Positions 1 to 8,384 are shown, numbered from the stretch's first letter. The stretch is 64,000 nucleotides of DNA from Massilia sp. IC2-278 (GCF_020708045.1 NZ_JAJFES010000008.1:124001-188000); one strand, 5' to 3'. Notes: generated by a model not told the origin, from the sequence alone. Program-made: numbers and translations.

Positions 1-901
1 TCATCTCGTGGAGCAGGGTGCCGCCCATCGAATCGGTCCCGGTCAGCGGCGCGGTCCAGAACGCCCGGCACACGTAGATGTTGTAGGGCTGGGCCGGGTA
101 CACGTAGGCGAAATAGGGCTCGTTGCAGCCGCAGTCGACCTTCACCGGCCTGGTCTCGAAGGCATCCTTGATCGCGGTGAAATTGCTGGTCACCGTGGCC
201 ACGCGCGTCGCTTCATGCGGGCCGAACCAGTTCACGTAGCGCTGGCCCTGCTGCTTGCGGCTGGTGAGGTACTCCAGGCCATCGGCCGCCATCGCCGTGC
301 CGGCGGCAAAGGCATTCGTGATCGAGGTTTGCTGGGCATTCGAGCAGGAGCTGAAGGTGAGGCCGGCGCTGGCCGCCGGGGTAGCCAACAGCTGCGGCAT
401 CACCGTGCCGCGTGGCAGGCGGCCCTCGATCCAGATGGCGGCCGGGTTCGAAGCCAGGTCGCCGACCACGATCTGGCTGCCGGCCTTGGCGCTCGGCGCC
501 GCGTTGCTGGTCAGGTAACGCACCGAATAGGCACCGGTCACCCCCATCTCGTACAGGCTCGACAGTTCGACCCGGGCGCTGCGCGATTCGCCCGGCGCCA
601 GCACGATGTAGTCCGCCTCAAGCGGCGCCGCGCGCTTCACATGGCGGCCGAGGTAGCGCACCGGCTGGCCGTCGCGCGTGATCTGGAACAGCGCATGTTC
701 GGCCGGCACGAAGGGCGTGCGCCATTTCAGCAGGCGCTGCGGCGTGGAACCGGTATTCGTCAGCGTGACCGTGACATTGACCTCGTCGCCCTTGCCGAGA
801 GAACTCTGCTCGGGCGTGACGCTGACGGCGATGTTGGCATAAGCGGGCAGGGCGGCGGCCAGCAGCAGGGTGCAGGCAGTGTGAATGGCAAGGTGGCGCA
901 T
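1..901 (-). CDS. Secreted M35-type (peptidyl-Lys/deuterolysin) metalloendopeptidase, C-terminus cut by window edge
   Basis: The gene starts with ATG at 901 behind a GGAGGA ribosome site and runs off the window after 300 codons. A Sec signal peptide ends near residue 22 (AYAN). It is followed by a beta-rich N-terminal region, and then by the pattern of peptidyl-Lys metalloendopeptidases: a Ser-Ser-Cys-x-Asn-Ala-Gln start, a Tyr-Val-Asn-Trp-Phe-Gly stretch, a Cys-Gly-Cys motif, a Tyr-rich segment with a further Cys, and Gly-Gly-Thr-Leu-Leu-His-Glu-Met at the edge. The last three residues are the beginning of the HExxH zinc motif. The second His and the distal aspartate ligand of the aspzincin type lie outside the window. 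By family the product is an exported zinc protease, probably degradative. No partner gene is visible, and the next gene upstream is on the same strand. Confidence 0.75.
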   Translation of the reverse strand, partial: MRHLAIHTACTLLLAAALPAYANIAVSVTPEQSSLGKGDEVNVTVTLTNTGSTPQRLLKWRTPFVPAEHALFQITRDGQPVRYLGRHVKRAAPLEADYIVLAPGESRSARVELSSLYEMGVTGAYSVRYLTSNAAPSAKAGSQIVVGDLASNPAAIWIEGRLPRGTVMPQLLATPAASAGLTFSSCSNAQQTSITNAFAAGTAMAADGLEYLTSRKQQGQRYVNWFGPHEATRVATVTSNFTAIKDAFETRPVKVDCGCNEPYFAYVYPAQPYNIYVCRAFWTAPLTGTDSMGGTLLHEM

Positions 902-983
902 CGATTCCTCCGTCAAAAAAATAGACCAAGGAACACTGTGTGCCTGTTATACAGTAGAGAACTTGCGCAACTGCAAGGTTTTC

Positions 984-1006
984 GTAGGGTGGTTCTCGAA
1001 CCCACC
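984..1006. repeat. Solitary copy of the dispersed GTAGGGTGG palindrome
   Basis: A GTAGG foot is followed by a hairpin with arms GGTGG-TTC (988-995) and GAACCCACC (998-1006). One G is missing from the left arm. It lies in the 165-bp gap between the peptidase start and the end of the next gene. The arms differ from the commoner GTGGGCAC/GTGCCCAC version but still pair. Confidence 0.6.
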
Positions 1007-1066
1007 TGACGCTTGCCATCCTGTTCTTTTACCGATAACGCCGATACACTCCGGGGGCCGCCGGCT

Positions 1067-1795
1067 TCATGGAGCCGTTGCTTCGCCCGACAGGTAATGG
1101 ATACGCGCATCGTCCGACCAGCTCTTCTCGCCCAGGCGCGGCAGCTTGTCATCCGATTTCGCAAGCGTCAGCTTGCGTTCGCCATCCTCGATCGTGACCA
1201 TGTCGTAGCGACCCGCCGGCGCATTCATGTTCGTGATTTCCATTTCGCCGCACAGGTCGGCAAACAGGCCCACAGTGCCGAGCAGGAACCGGAACTTCAG
1301 GCTTTCGGCCTTTGCCATGGCCACTTGCGCCGCGCAGGCCAGGCGCAGGTCGCCCATGCGCACGACGTTCGCCGCGAGTCCGGGCGAGCGCACCTGCACG
1401 TTCGGATGCAGGTAGCTGCCCTTCGGGAACTCCTTGTTCGCCACGACCATCGCATCATCGTCGTCCACCGCGTCAGGGCCGGGCAGGGTGAAGCTGGCGG
1501 GCGATGCCATCGCAAGCGGAACGCGCTTGTTTTCCAGCACGATCTCGACCTGGTTACCCTCCTGCGCCGGATCGATTCTCGGCAGCCGGAAGCTCAGTTG
1601 CGCGCCGGGCGCCTGGGCGGCGGCATGTTTTCCGAACACGTCTTGCGCCTTGTGCAGCAGGCCATAGCGCCAGGCCATGGTCTGGCCGGGCACGGAACCG
1701 TTGACGTGAACGACTTGCAGGCCGCTATCGGCCGGCTCGGCTGCCAGCGCATTGCCGGCAATGGCAAGGGCGGCAAAAAGAAAACGCGTCTGCAT
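1067..1795 (-). CDS. Exported protein of unknown function
   Basis: I do not recognise this 242-aa protein. ATG at 1795 is chosen because it gives a clean signal peptide (MQTRFLFAALAIAGNALA, cleaved before EP). An upstream in-frame ATG at 1813 would add six residues before it. The mature part is soluble and mixed alpha/beta. It carries an acidic run (Asp-Asp-Asp-Asp near residue 112) and two cysteines (one in LRLACAA, one in LFADLCGEM) that could form a disulfide in the periplasm. No transmembrane segment or catalytic motif is evident. The flanking genes, a secreted peptidase and an acyltransferase, do not suggest a pathway. Exported location is likely; function is unknown. Confidence 0.55.
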   Translation of the reverse strand: MQTRFLFAALAIAGNALAAEPADSGLQVVHVNGSVPGQTMAWRYGLLHKAQDVFGKHAAAQAPGAQLSFRLPRIDPAQEGNQVEIVLENKRVPLAMASPASFTLPGPDAVDDDDAMVVANKEFPKGSYLHPNVQVRSPGLAANVVRMGDLRLACAAQVAMAKAESLKFRFLLGTVGLFADLCGEMEITNMNAPAGRYDMVTIEDGERKLTLAKSDDKLPRLGEKSWSDDARIHYLSGEATAP

Positions 1796-1920
1796 ATTGA
1801 TCCAGCCTGTCATGTGAAGGCCTGACGATAACAGCCTGCCCAGTCAACGGTGAGGCCAAAGCGACAGGCTGTCGCCCCGGCCGGTAAAACCCCGCTATTC
1901 GTGCGATGGACGGCGTCGGT

Positions 1921-1956
1921 GCAGCGCTACCGCCGATTGTTCGGCGATAGCGCTGC
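1921..1956. repeat. Strong isolated hairpin in the 1796-2042 gap
   Basis: Arms GCAGCGCTA (1921-1929) plus CGCCGA (1931-1936) pair with TCGGCG (1941-1946) plus TAGCGCTGC (1948-1956), with one mismatch and a four-base loop. No T-run follows on either strand, so it is not a typical intrinsic terminator. It could be an mRNA-stabilising structure or a protein-binding dyad. Nothing else is visible in this gap. Confidence 0.45.
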
Positions 1957-2042
1957 AATCGCCCCGCGCGCATAGCGGAAAACCTGCGCGGGACCTGTCG
2001 GCAGGTCGTTGAATTCGCCAGGCGACAAACAGGATGTGCGCT

Positions 2043-3146
2043 TCATGCCGCCATTTTCGACGGCACATCGTCAGCGTAATCGGGACTTTCGCCGGCTACT
2101 TTTTTCGGTGCGCTATATTTGGCTGCCAGCACATTTCCTTTTTTGATCAGCGGCAGCTCGAAATAGCGATAAGAATAATGAGCCAGTATGACGGTGAGTC
2201 CGGAAAGCGCCAGCGCAGTCATGAACGGCGAGGCGAAACCGAAGTTGGCGGTCGCTAGCTGCTGCCACAGATAGATGCCGTATGAGATTCGGCCCAGGTG
2301 AGCAAGACCTTGATTCGAAAAGAATGACTTGATCGAAGCCCGGCGAATCGGTGTGCCGAAAATGACAATGCAAATCAATATCGGCAAGACAAACGCAAAC
2401 AGCCTCTTGAGTGCGGAGGGCTGGGGAAGCAAGCCGATCGCAAGTACGATCAGTAAGATAGCGAACCAGCCAGGCACGGGCAGGCTGGTAAGCAGGGGTT
2501 CGAGCTTTTTCCAATAAAGCGCGAAGAAACACCCGGCCAACATGAAGAGCATATAGCCCAGGTAGGTCGTCACCGCGCTGTTCTTCCACACCAGGGCAAG
2601 GAGGAACAAGGGGGTAAGGACACAGACCGTTTTCAGTGCTGTACCACCATGGCGAACGTACCGTCCACACACAAAAAGCAGTGGAAATATCAGATAGAAC
2701 TGCTCTTCGTAGGCAAGACTCCAGGTATGACCGATTTCCCAAGGACAGGAAGGGCCGAATTCACGGAAGTTACACAGGAAAGCGCCTACTTTCAGGAACT
2801 GGACAAAGTTCAGGTTAAAGACGCCGAAATGATTCAGCAAGGCTATACAGGCGAGATAGGCGGTCAATGCCGGAAGAATGCGGTAAGCGCGCCGTATATA
2901 GAAACCGCGCATGCCAACCGTTCCGGATGCCGCGGCTTCGCGCATCATTCCCCGACAGATCACGAAACCACTGATGCAGAAGAATATCTGGACGCCCAGC
3001 GGACCGGCCTTCCGTATGGCCGATAATATCCCGGGCAGCGCCTGTTGATACCATGGATCGAGGAAACGGACGAGGTGGCTCGCCACGACCATGGTAATTG
3101 CAATACAGCGCCATACGTCGATATGCTGGATTCGACCTGTGTTCAC
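2043..3146 (-). CDS. Acyltransferase-3 family membrane O-acyltransferase (OafA/YrhL-like)
   Basis: This 367-aa integral membrane protein begins with the acyltransferase-3 signature: an N-terminal His-Ile-Asp-x-Trp-Arg stretch, then a membrane helix containing VVASHL (the catalytic-type His), and later FFCISGFVI and a PWEIGHTWSLAYEEQFY motif. About ten hydrophobic segments follow. The family moves acyl groups, usually acetyl, onto sugars of O-antigen, exopolysaccharide or glycans at the inner membrane. The start is GTG at 3146; a stop lies eight codons upstream and no ATG intervenes. The gene and its leader are visibly richer in A+T than the flagellar genes beside it, and it stands alone, so horizontal acquisition or a surface-polysaccharide variation locus is plausible. 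The acceptor is unknown. Confidence 0.85.
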   Translation of the reverse strand: MNTGRIQHIDVWRCIAITMVVASHLVRFLDPWYQQALPGILSAIRKAGPLGVQIFFCISGFVICRGMMREAAASGTVGMRGFYIRRAYRILPALTAYLACIALLNHFGVFNLNFVQFLKVGAFLCNFREFGPSCPWEIGHTWSLAYEEQFYLIFPLLFVCGRYVRHGGTALKTVCVLTPLFLLALVWKNSAVTTYLGYMLFMLAGCFFALYWKKLEPLLTSLPVPGWFAILLIVLAIGLLPQPSALKRLFAFVLPILICIVIFGTPIRRASIKSFFSNQGLAHLGRISYGIYLWQQLATANFGFASPFMTALALSGLTVILAHYSYRYFELPLIKKGNVLAAKYSAPKKVAGESPDYADDVPSKMAA

Positions 3147-3261
3147 ACTGATGCTTTCAAAATAGAAACATCAAATGTTATCTTGAAAGCTTTCTTTTGA
3201 CCATTAAGTTTTTATAAAAACAACGTCGCCGGCCATATGTACTGGTTCGGCGCCAGCGCCA

Positions 3262-3290
3262 GAAACAACAACGGCCGCAAAAGCGGCCGT
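3262..3290 (-). terminator. Intrinsic terminator after flgN
   Basis: Stem ACGGCCGC (3271-3278), loop AAAA, then GCGGCCGT (3283-3290). On the minus strand it is followed by an interrupted T-rich run (TTGTTGTTTC). It sits 25 bp after the flgN stop. Confidence 0.75.
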
Positions 3291-3314
3291 CATCCTACTC
3301 AAGTCAACACAAAC

Positions 3315-3782
3315 TCATGCCGCCAGAAACCGCCGCGCCGCGCCCGCACCGAACGTCTGCCCCTTCGCCCCATACAAGGTCGATTCGGCCGCCCCGGTCG
3401 GCGTACGCAGCGCCTGCAGCACGGTCTGGTTATGCGCCAGCTGGCGGTTGATCAGCAGGCCGTTTACCCGGTTCAGTTCCTTCGCTTCGGCAGCCGAGGT
3501 CAACAAACCCGACCAGTGGCTGCGGGTGTCCGCATCCGCATGCGACACCACCCAGGCTTCCATGCCCGCTTCGCCTGCCTCGAATCCCATCCCGCCCAGG
3601 GTCGCGTGGCGCTGGCGCGATAGCTGCGCCAGCTCCTGTACCAATGCAACCTTGCGCGGGGTGAGTTCGGCCAGGGCGTCCGCATCCGCCGCCATCAGCA
3701 ATTGCTGTTCCTGCTTCATCAGTTCAACCAGCGCGCTGAGGCGCTCGTGTTCGGCGGGGAGGGTGGCGTGCGGACGGGTCAT
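3315..3782 (-). CDS. flgN: FlgN, export chaperone for FlgK and FlgL
   Basis: The 155-aa helical protein matches FlgN in length and character: an N-terminal helix rich in Leu/Glu (HERLSALVELMKQEQQLL), a central ALAELTPRKVALVQEL heptad region, and a C-terminal LINRQLAHNQTVLQAL helix used to bind hook-associated proteins. In the cytosol FlgN keeps FlgK and FlgL soluble and delivers them to the export gate. ATG at 3782 is preferred because AGAGG precedes it, although the frame stays open further upstream. It follows flgM by 7 bp, so the two form the late flgMN unit. The promoter is the sigma-28 box at 4145-4171. Confidence 0.88.
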   Translation of the reverse strand: MTRPHATLPAEHERLSALVELMKQEQQLLMAADADALAELTPRKVALVQELAQLSRQRHATLGGMGFEAGEAGMEAWVVSHADADTRSHWSGLLTSAAEAKELNRVNGLLINRQLAHNQTVLQALRTPTGAAESTLYGAKGQTFGAGAARRFLAA

Positions 3783-3789
3783 GGAGCCT

Positions 3790-4098
3790 CTATCGGTTAC
3801 GTGAGTGGAGCATGTCGCGCACGGTATCGAGCAGTCCGTCCGCGATGCGCTCCGAGTTAACTTGGAACTGCCCATCGGCAATTGCCATCTTGATACGTTC
3901 AACTTTCTTGGCATCGAACACTTCGTTCGCCTTGCCGGTGCCGCTCGCGGCCTGGGCTTGCGACGACAGGCGTACGCTGTCGGTCTGGGCCGGGGCGGCG
4001 GTGGCGGCAGCTTTTTCCGCCTGTTTTGCGGTGGCTGCCTGGGTTTGATTCTGTTGCTGAAGGCCTTGCGCGCCTTTGAGGGTGTCGTTGATTTTCAC
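3790..4098 (-). CDS. flgM: FlgM, anti-sigma-28 factor
   Basis: The 102-aa protein begins MKIND, has a disordered Ala/Gln/Lys-rich first half, and ends with the conserved FlgM helices: DAKKVERIKMAIADGQF, then NSERIADGLLDTVRDML. These bind sigma-28 (FliA). FlgM holds sigma-28 inactive until the hook is complete and is then exported through the flagellum, releasing late transcription. Its own promoter carries a sigma-28 box (4145-4171), giving the usual feedback loop. flgN follows 7 bp downstream. Confidence 0.93.
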   Translation of the reverse strand: MKINDTLKGAQGLQQQNQTQAATAKQAEKAAATAAPAQTDSVRLSSQAQAASGTGKANEVFDAKKVERIKMAIADGQFQVNSERIADGLLDTVRDMLHSRNR

Positions 4099-4144
4099 AG
4101 CCTATCCTTTCGGTTCGGAGCAGGAACTCCGGGATCTGCACTGT

Positions 4145-4171
4145 GTAACGGCTAGCCACCCGCAAACTTTA
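4145..4171 (-). promoter_or_regulatory. Sigma-28 promoter of flgMN
   Basis: Read on the minus strand: TAAA, exactly 15 bp, GCCGTTAC, against the known flagellar consensus TAAA-N15-GCCGATAA. The box starts about 47 bp upstream of the flgM start codon, between flgM and the end of flgA. Confidence 0.85.
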
Positions 4172-4200
4172 GCAATATGGGCCTTTCTCTTAAGGTTTTT

Positions 4201-4914
4201 TTACAATGTCACTTCCACCACGCCGCCGGCCCGGGCCGTGCCGCTGATGATGGCCCCGCGCGGGGTGCGTACCTGCACGACTTGCCCCTCGCCGGCGTTG
4301 CCGATGGCCTTGCCTTCGCCCGTGACCGAGAAATTCTCGCCCTTCGACACGATGCGCACCGCCTGGTTCTGCTGCACCACCGGCTTGCTCTTGAGCGAGT
4401 CCAGGCGCAGCGGCGCCCCGGCCGGCAGCGACACCGTCGGCGTGCGGCCGATGGCCTGGCCCATGTCGGTGATGATCCCGTTCGGCATGGCGGCGATGTC
4501 GCCCTGCATCGTCGTCAGTTGGCTGGCGTCGATGGTCTGGCCCTGGGCCAGCGGCACGGCGGCGGTGACGTAATCGGCCAGCACGCTCACCTGCGCCTGC
4601 AGGAACACATTCCACACCGGCGCCGTGCAGCGCACGCCGACCGTCGTCTTGCCCCAGGGGCGGGCGCCCGGCTGCTGGAAGGCTTCCGGCGCCGGGCAGG
4701 CGGCCAGCGACAAACGCGGGTCGACCGCGCCCACCTTTACCGTCACCTTGCCGGGCAGGCCGGCACTTTGTGCCTGCAGATATTGCTCGGCCACCTTGCG
4801 CAGCGCGGCGCCGTCCTGGCGCGCACCGCCATTCTGGGCGAACGCGGCAGGCGAGGCGAACAAGACAGCAGCGGTGAACAGTAGGGAGTTCTTGAGTAGC
4901 GAGTTCTTGAACAT
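4201..4914 (-). CDS. flgA: FlgA, periplasmic P-ring assembly chaperone
   Basis: The 237-aa protein has a signal peptide (MFKNSLLKNSLLFTAAVLF, cleaved after AFA) and the C-terminal SAF-type domain of FlgA: VPLAQGQTIDASQL, then the IGRTPTVSLPAGAPLRLDSLK and VRTPRGAIISG stretches, ending GGVVEVTL. FlgA helps FlgI assemble into the P ring around the rod. ATG at 4914 is chosen because it begins the signal peptide; an upstream in-frame ATG at 4944 would put ten residues in front of it. The gene is divergent from flgB, with 159 bp between the start codons. No convincing sigma-54 or sigma-28 box is visible there, so early/middle-class control is likely. Confidence 0.9.
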   Translation of the reverse strand: MFKNSLLKNSLLFTAAVLFASPAAFAQNGGARQDGAALRKVAEQYLQAQSAGLPGKVTVKVGAVDPRLSLAACPAPEAFQQPGARPWGKTTVGVRCTAPVWNVFLQAQVSVLADYVTAAVPLAQGQTIDASQLTTMQGDIAAMPNGIITDMGQAIGRTPTVSLPAGAPLRLDSLKSKPVVQQNQAVRIVSKGENFSVTGEGKAIGNAGEGQVVQVRTPRGAIISGTARAGGVVEVTL

Positions 4915-5073
4915 GGCAATGAGCGTGATTCCGAATGACGCCATCTTAGGTGGCTTGATGCCACAGCGAAACTTTGAATAAACCCGGTTTGCCCGTCCTT
5001 CTCCATCGATTGGCTGTTGTTGCCCGTACGTATCATTCAGCCTGTCCCAACAAGTTATTGGCCCGGAGGCGGC

Positions 5074-5490
5074 ATGATCGGCAAAATCGACAACTACCTA
5101 CGCTTCAACGAAACAGCGCTGTCCCTGCGGTCGCAGCGCCAGGAACTGCTCGCTTCCAACATCGCCAACGCCGACACCCCGAACTTCAAGGCGCGCGACA
5201 TCGACTTCGCCAGCGCCATGCAGGGCGCGCTGAGCAAAAGCGGCGGCAGCAGCGGCCTGGCCGCCACCAATAATTCCCACATGCAGGCGCCGCTCGACGG
5301 CAAGACCCTGCCCGACGGCACCCCGGTGCTGTACCGCGGCGTGGTGCAGGGCGCGGTCGACGGCAACACGGTCGACATGGACGTCGAGCGCAACCAGTTT
5401 GCCGACAATGCGGTGCGCTACGAAGCCGGCATCACGATGATCAACCACCAGATCCGCGGCCTGCTGGCGGCGATCCAGAACGGGCAATAA
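5074..5490 (+). CDS. flgB: FlgB, proximal rod protein
   Basis: The 138-aa protein has the rod-protein N-terminus ([29 protein letters not shown]) and the matching C-terminal helix ([30 protein letters not shown]). FlgB sits at the base of the rod next to FliE and the MS ring. ATG at 5074 follows GGAGGCGGC, an excellent ribosome site. A longer frame opens at 5017 but lacks one. First gene of the flgBCDEFGHIJKL cluster; flgC begins 2 bp after its stop. Confidence 0.95.
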   Translation: MIGKIDNYLRFNETALSLRSQRQELLASNIANADTPNFKARDIDFASAMQGALSKSGGSSGLAATNNSHMQAPLDGKTLPDGTPVLYRGVVQGAVDGNTVDMDVERNQFADNAVRYEAGITMINHQIRGLLAAIQNGQ

Positions 5491-5492
5491 GC

Positions 5493-5894
5493 ATGTCGCT
5501 CTTTAATATCTTTAACGTCTCGGGTTCGGCCATGAGCGCCCAGGCCCAGCGCCTGAACACGGTGGCCAGCAACCTCGCGAATGCCGACAGCGCCACTTCC
5601 AGCACCGGCGAAGCCTACCGCGCCAAGCAGGTCGTGTTCGAGGCGGTGCCGATGGCCACCGGCGGCACCGGCGTCAAGGTGCGCGAAGTGGTGGAAGACC
5701 CGTCGCCGCTGAAACAGGTCTACGACCCGAAGAATCCGCTGGCCGACGAAAAGGGCTACGTGTCGATGCCGAACGTGAACCCGGTGGACGAAATGGTCAA
5801 CATGCTGTCGGCCTCGCGTTCTTACCAGAACAACGTCGAGACCATGAACACCGCCAAAAGCATGCTGATGAAAACCCTGACCCTCGGTCAATAA
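5493..5894 (+). CDS. flgC: FlgC, proximal rod protein
   Basis: The 133-aa protein carries the rod motif [22 protein letters not shown] at the N-terminus, the conserved V.V..V.ED.SP...VYDP.NPLAD..GYV core, and a C-terminal [22 protein letters not shown] helix. It polymerises in the periplasm with FlgB and FlgF as the proximal rod. It is translationally close to flgB (2-bp gap) and to flgD (17-bp gap). Confidence 0.95.
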   Translation: MSLFNIFNVSGSAMSAQAQRLNTVASNLANADSATSSTGEAYRAKQVVFEAVPMATGGTGVKVREVVEDPSPLKQVYDPKNPLADEKGYVSMPNVNPVDEMVNMLSASRSYQNNVETMNTAKSMLMKTLTLGQ

Positions 5895-5911
5895 CCTGAG
5901 CCATCCACTCC

Positions 5912-6604
5912 ATGTCCACCGTAAATAGCGCCGCTTCCGGCACCTCGATCAACGACCTGATGTCGACCATGAACACGAAGAAGGCCGAGACCGACAGCGT
6001 CCAGGCCGACACCGACAAGTTCATGACCCTCCTCGTCACCCAGCTGAAGAACCAGGACCCGCTGAACCCGCTCGACAATGCCCAGGTGACCAGCCAGCTG
6101 GCCCAGCTGCAGACCGTGACCGGCGTGAACAAGCTGAACGAGACGCTGGAAACGCTGAAGTCGAGCTACCAGTCGAGCGAGGCGATGCAGGCGACCAACC
6201 TGATCGGCCATGGCGTGCTGGTCGAGGGCAACAAGATCCACCTGACCGAAGGCAAGTCGGTGTTCGGCGTCGAACTCGCCACCGCGGCCGACAGCGTGAA
6301 GGTGATCGTCAGCGATCCGAAGACCGGCAAGGACGTGGCCACGATCGACCTCGGCGCCATGGAAGCCGGCGCCACCCCGCTGGCCTGGGACGGCAGCTCG
6401 GATGCGGTCGATGCCGCGACCCTGGCCGACGGCGGCTACAACTTCCGCGTCGAGGCCATGCAGGGCGGCCAGCCGCTCACCGACGTCAAGGCCCTGAGCC
6501 TGGACAGCGTCGCCAGCGTCAGCACGAATACCAAGGACGGGGTGAAGATCAACCTCGCAGGCAAGGGCGCCATCACCCTGGCCGACATCAAACAAGTCTT
6601 GTAA
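5912..6604 (+). CDS. flgD: FlgD, hook-cap (hook scaffold) protein
   Basis: The 230-aa protein has the FlgD hallmark DKFMTLLVTQLKNQDPLNPLDNAQ..SQLAQ near residues 35-65, followed by the Ig/Tudor-like hook-capping domain (GHGVLVEGNKI ... WDGSSDAVDAATLADGGYNFRVEAM). FlgD caps the growing hook and is later replaced by FlgK. It is separated from flgE by an unusual 204-bp gap that holds a long inverted-repeat element. Confidence 0.95.
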   Translation: MSTVNSAASGTSINDLMSTMNTKKAETDSVQADTDKFMTLLVTQLKNQDPLNPLDNAQVTSQLAQLQTVTGVNKLNETLETLKSSYQSSEAMQATNLIGHGVLVEGNKIHLTEGKSVFGVELATAADSVKVIVSDPKTGKDVATIDLGAMEAGATPLAWDGSSDAVDAATLADGGYNFRVEAMQGGQPLTDVKALSLDSVASVSTNTKDGVKINLAGKGAITLADIKQVL

Positions 6605-6611
6605 GCCCTAC

Positions 6612-6774
6612 GTACTTGCCCTGAAATAAATGTGTTTTTGGCTTCCATAACCGGCGCGTTGCTGCGTTGACTCCTGCTTGCAGTGCTTGCAGTGCTCGCA
6701 CTGCGGCGCACTCGTCGCCTTGCACCGCATCCGGTTCTGTTCGCCAAAATTCACATTTCTTTCAGGTCAAGTAC
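6612..6774. repeat. 163-bp inverted-repeat (MITE/REP-like) element between flgD and flgE
   Basis: The left arm (6612-6642) begins GTACTTGCCCTGAAA and ends TTTTTGGC. The right arm (6743-6774) is its near reverse complement, beginning GCCAAAATTCAC and ending CAGGTCAAGTAC. About 27 of 31 positions pair, with a one-base offset. A second inner pair, AACCGG (6649-6654) with CCGGTT (6731-6736), continues the symmetry. The centre has two tandem TTGCAGTGC units and a GTGCTCGCAC mini-palindrome. No convincing reading frame and no clear target-site duplication are visible. It splits the flg operon and could act as a processing or attenuation structure in the flgD-flgE mRNA. Confidence 0.7.
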
Positions 6775-6808
6775 TAGCCGCATACCCTTTATCTTTCTGG
6801 AGAACTAA

Positions 6809-8344
6809 ATGTCTTTTCAACAAGGTCTGAGCGGCTTGAACGGCGCTGCCAAATCCCTCGACGTCATCGGTAACAACATCGCCAACGCCAGCACCGTCGG
6901 CTTCAAGGGTTCGACCGCGCAGTTCGCGGACGTGTACGCCAGCTCGCTGAACGGCGCCGGCGGCATGACCGCGGGTATCGGTACCAAGGTGTCGCAGATC
7001 GCCCAGCAGTTCACCCAGGGCAATATCGAATCCTCGAACAACTCGCTCGACGTGGCCATCAACGGCCAGGGCTTCTTCCGTACCGTGTCCTCGGGCATGG
7101 TGCAGTACACCCGCAACGGCCAGTTCTCGCTCGACAAGGACGGCTTCATGACCAATGCGCAAGGCGCCAAGCTCACCGGCTACGGCGTCGGCCCGACCGG
7201 CCAGATCCTGGCCGGCACGCCGAACCCGCTGCAGATCAACGCCTCCGACATCAAGCCTGTGTCGACCACCAAGGTCGGCGTGGAAATGAACCTTGATTCG
7301 CGCGCAAGCGCCCCGACCGTCACCCCGTTCGACGCTTCCGACCCGAACACCTACAACAAGCAGACCCCGGTCGACGTCTACGACACCCTGGGCAACCCGC
7401 ACGTGCTGTCGACCTTCTACGTGAAGAACGGTTCCGGCACCTGGGACGTGTACGCCGCCAACGACGGCACCGAGGTCACCAACCTGAAAGTGGCCCAGGC
7501 CGCCCAGGGCGAAACTGCCGAGTTCGCCGCCGTGAACGCCGCGCGCAACGCCTGGGAAGCCGCCACCAAGGCAGTGCCGCCGGTGCCGGACACGATTGCC
7601 GCCGCCCTGCAGAACTATGCCACCGAAGCCTCGCGCATGGTGGCGGCCGCTGCCGGCCAGAACGGCGCCAGCGCCGACGTGCAGACCTCGATCGCCACCG
7701 CCGGCGCCGACGCCGCGCGCATCGCCGGCTACTCGCCGGACCAGGTCGACAAGGCCATCGCCGGCGCCGTGAAGGTACCGTCGGTGCCGATCGGCACCCT
7801 GAGCTTCGACGTCAACGGCGCGTTGAATGCCGTCGACACCACGGGCGGCGGCAAGATGAACGTGACCCTGCCGATCTTCCCGTCGACCGGTTCCGAGCCG
7901 ACCCAGACCATGGAACTGGCCTTTACCGGCAGCACCCAGTACGGCACCGCCACCAGCGACAAGAAGCTGACCCAGGACGGCTATGCCGCCGGCCACCTGC
8001 AGCGTTTCTCGATCGGCGACGACGGCACCATCCTCGGCCAGTACAGCAACGGCCAGAGCAAGCCGCTGGGCCAGGTGGTGCTGGCGAACTTCGCCAACTC
8101 GAACGGCCTCGAGCCGCTCGGCAACAATGCCTGGGCCGAATCGGCCAAGTCGGGCACGCCGCTGATCGGCACCCCGGATTCCGGCAGCTTCGGCGTGCTG
8201 CAGTCGTCGGCGGTGGAAACCTCGAACGTCGATTTGACGGCCGAGCTGGTGAACATGATCACGGCGCAGCGCGTGTACCAGGCGAATGCGCAGACCATCA
8301 AGACGCAGGATTCGGTGTTGCAGACGCTGGTGAATCTGCGTTAA
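6809..8344 (+). CDS. flgE: FlgE, flagellar hook protein with a long Ala-rich insertion
   Basis: The 511-aa protein has the hook-family N-terminus (QQGLSGLNGAAKSLDVIGNNIANASTVGFK), the conserved DVAINGQGFF and YTRNGQFSLDKDG segments, and the C-terminal SNVDLTAELVNMITAQRVYQANAQTIKTQD helix. It builds the universal joint between rod and filament. Its usual family length is about 400 residues. The excess is a helical Ala-rich block at about residues 224-325, between WDVYAANDGTEV and PIGTLSFDVNG, probably bulging from an outer domain of the hook. Ribosome site GGAG lies 7 bp before ATG. Confidence 0.95.
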   Translation: MSFQQGLSGLNGAAKSLDVIGNNIANASTVGFKGSTAQFADVYASSLNGAGGMTAGIGTKVSQIAQQFTQGNIESSNNSLDVAINGQGFFRTVSSGMVQYTRNGQFSLDKDGFMTNAQGAKLTGYGVGPTGQILAGTPNPLQINASDIKPVSTTKVGVEMNLDSRASAPTVTPFDASDPNTYNKQTPVDVYDTLGNPHVLSTFYVKNGSGTWDVYAANDGTEVTNLKVAQAAQGETAEFAAVNAARNAWEAATKAVPPVPDTIAAALQNYATEASRMVAAAAGQNGASADVQTSIATAGADAARIAGYSPDQVDKAIAGAVKVPSVPIGTLSFDVNGALNAVDTTGGGKMNVTLPIFPSTGSEPTQTMELAFTGSTQYGTATSDKKLTQDGYAAGHLQRFSIGDDGTILGQYSNGQSKPLGQVVLANFANSNGLEPLGNNAWAESAKSGTPLIGTPDSGSFGVLQSSAVETSNVDLTAELVNMITAQRVYQANAQTIKTQDSVLQTLVNLR

Positions 8345-8384
8345 TTGATGTCGTAAGGCCGCGTTTGTTCACGCGGTGAGACAG

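Noticed and set aside
4915..5073. Possible sigma-54 promoter for flgB
   Set aside because: GG and GC elements occur but with 6-8 bp between them instead of the required 10.
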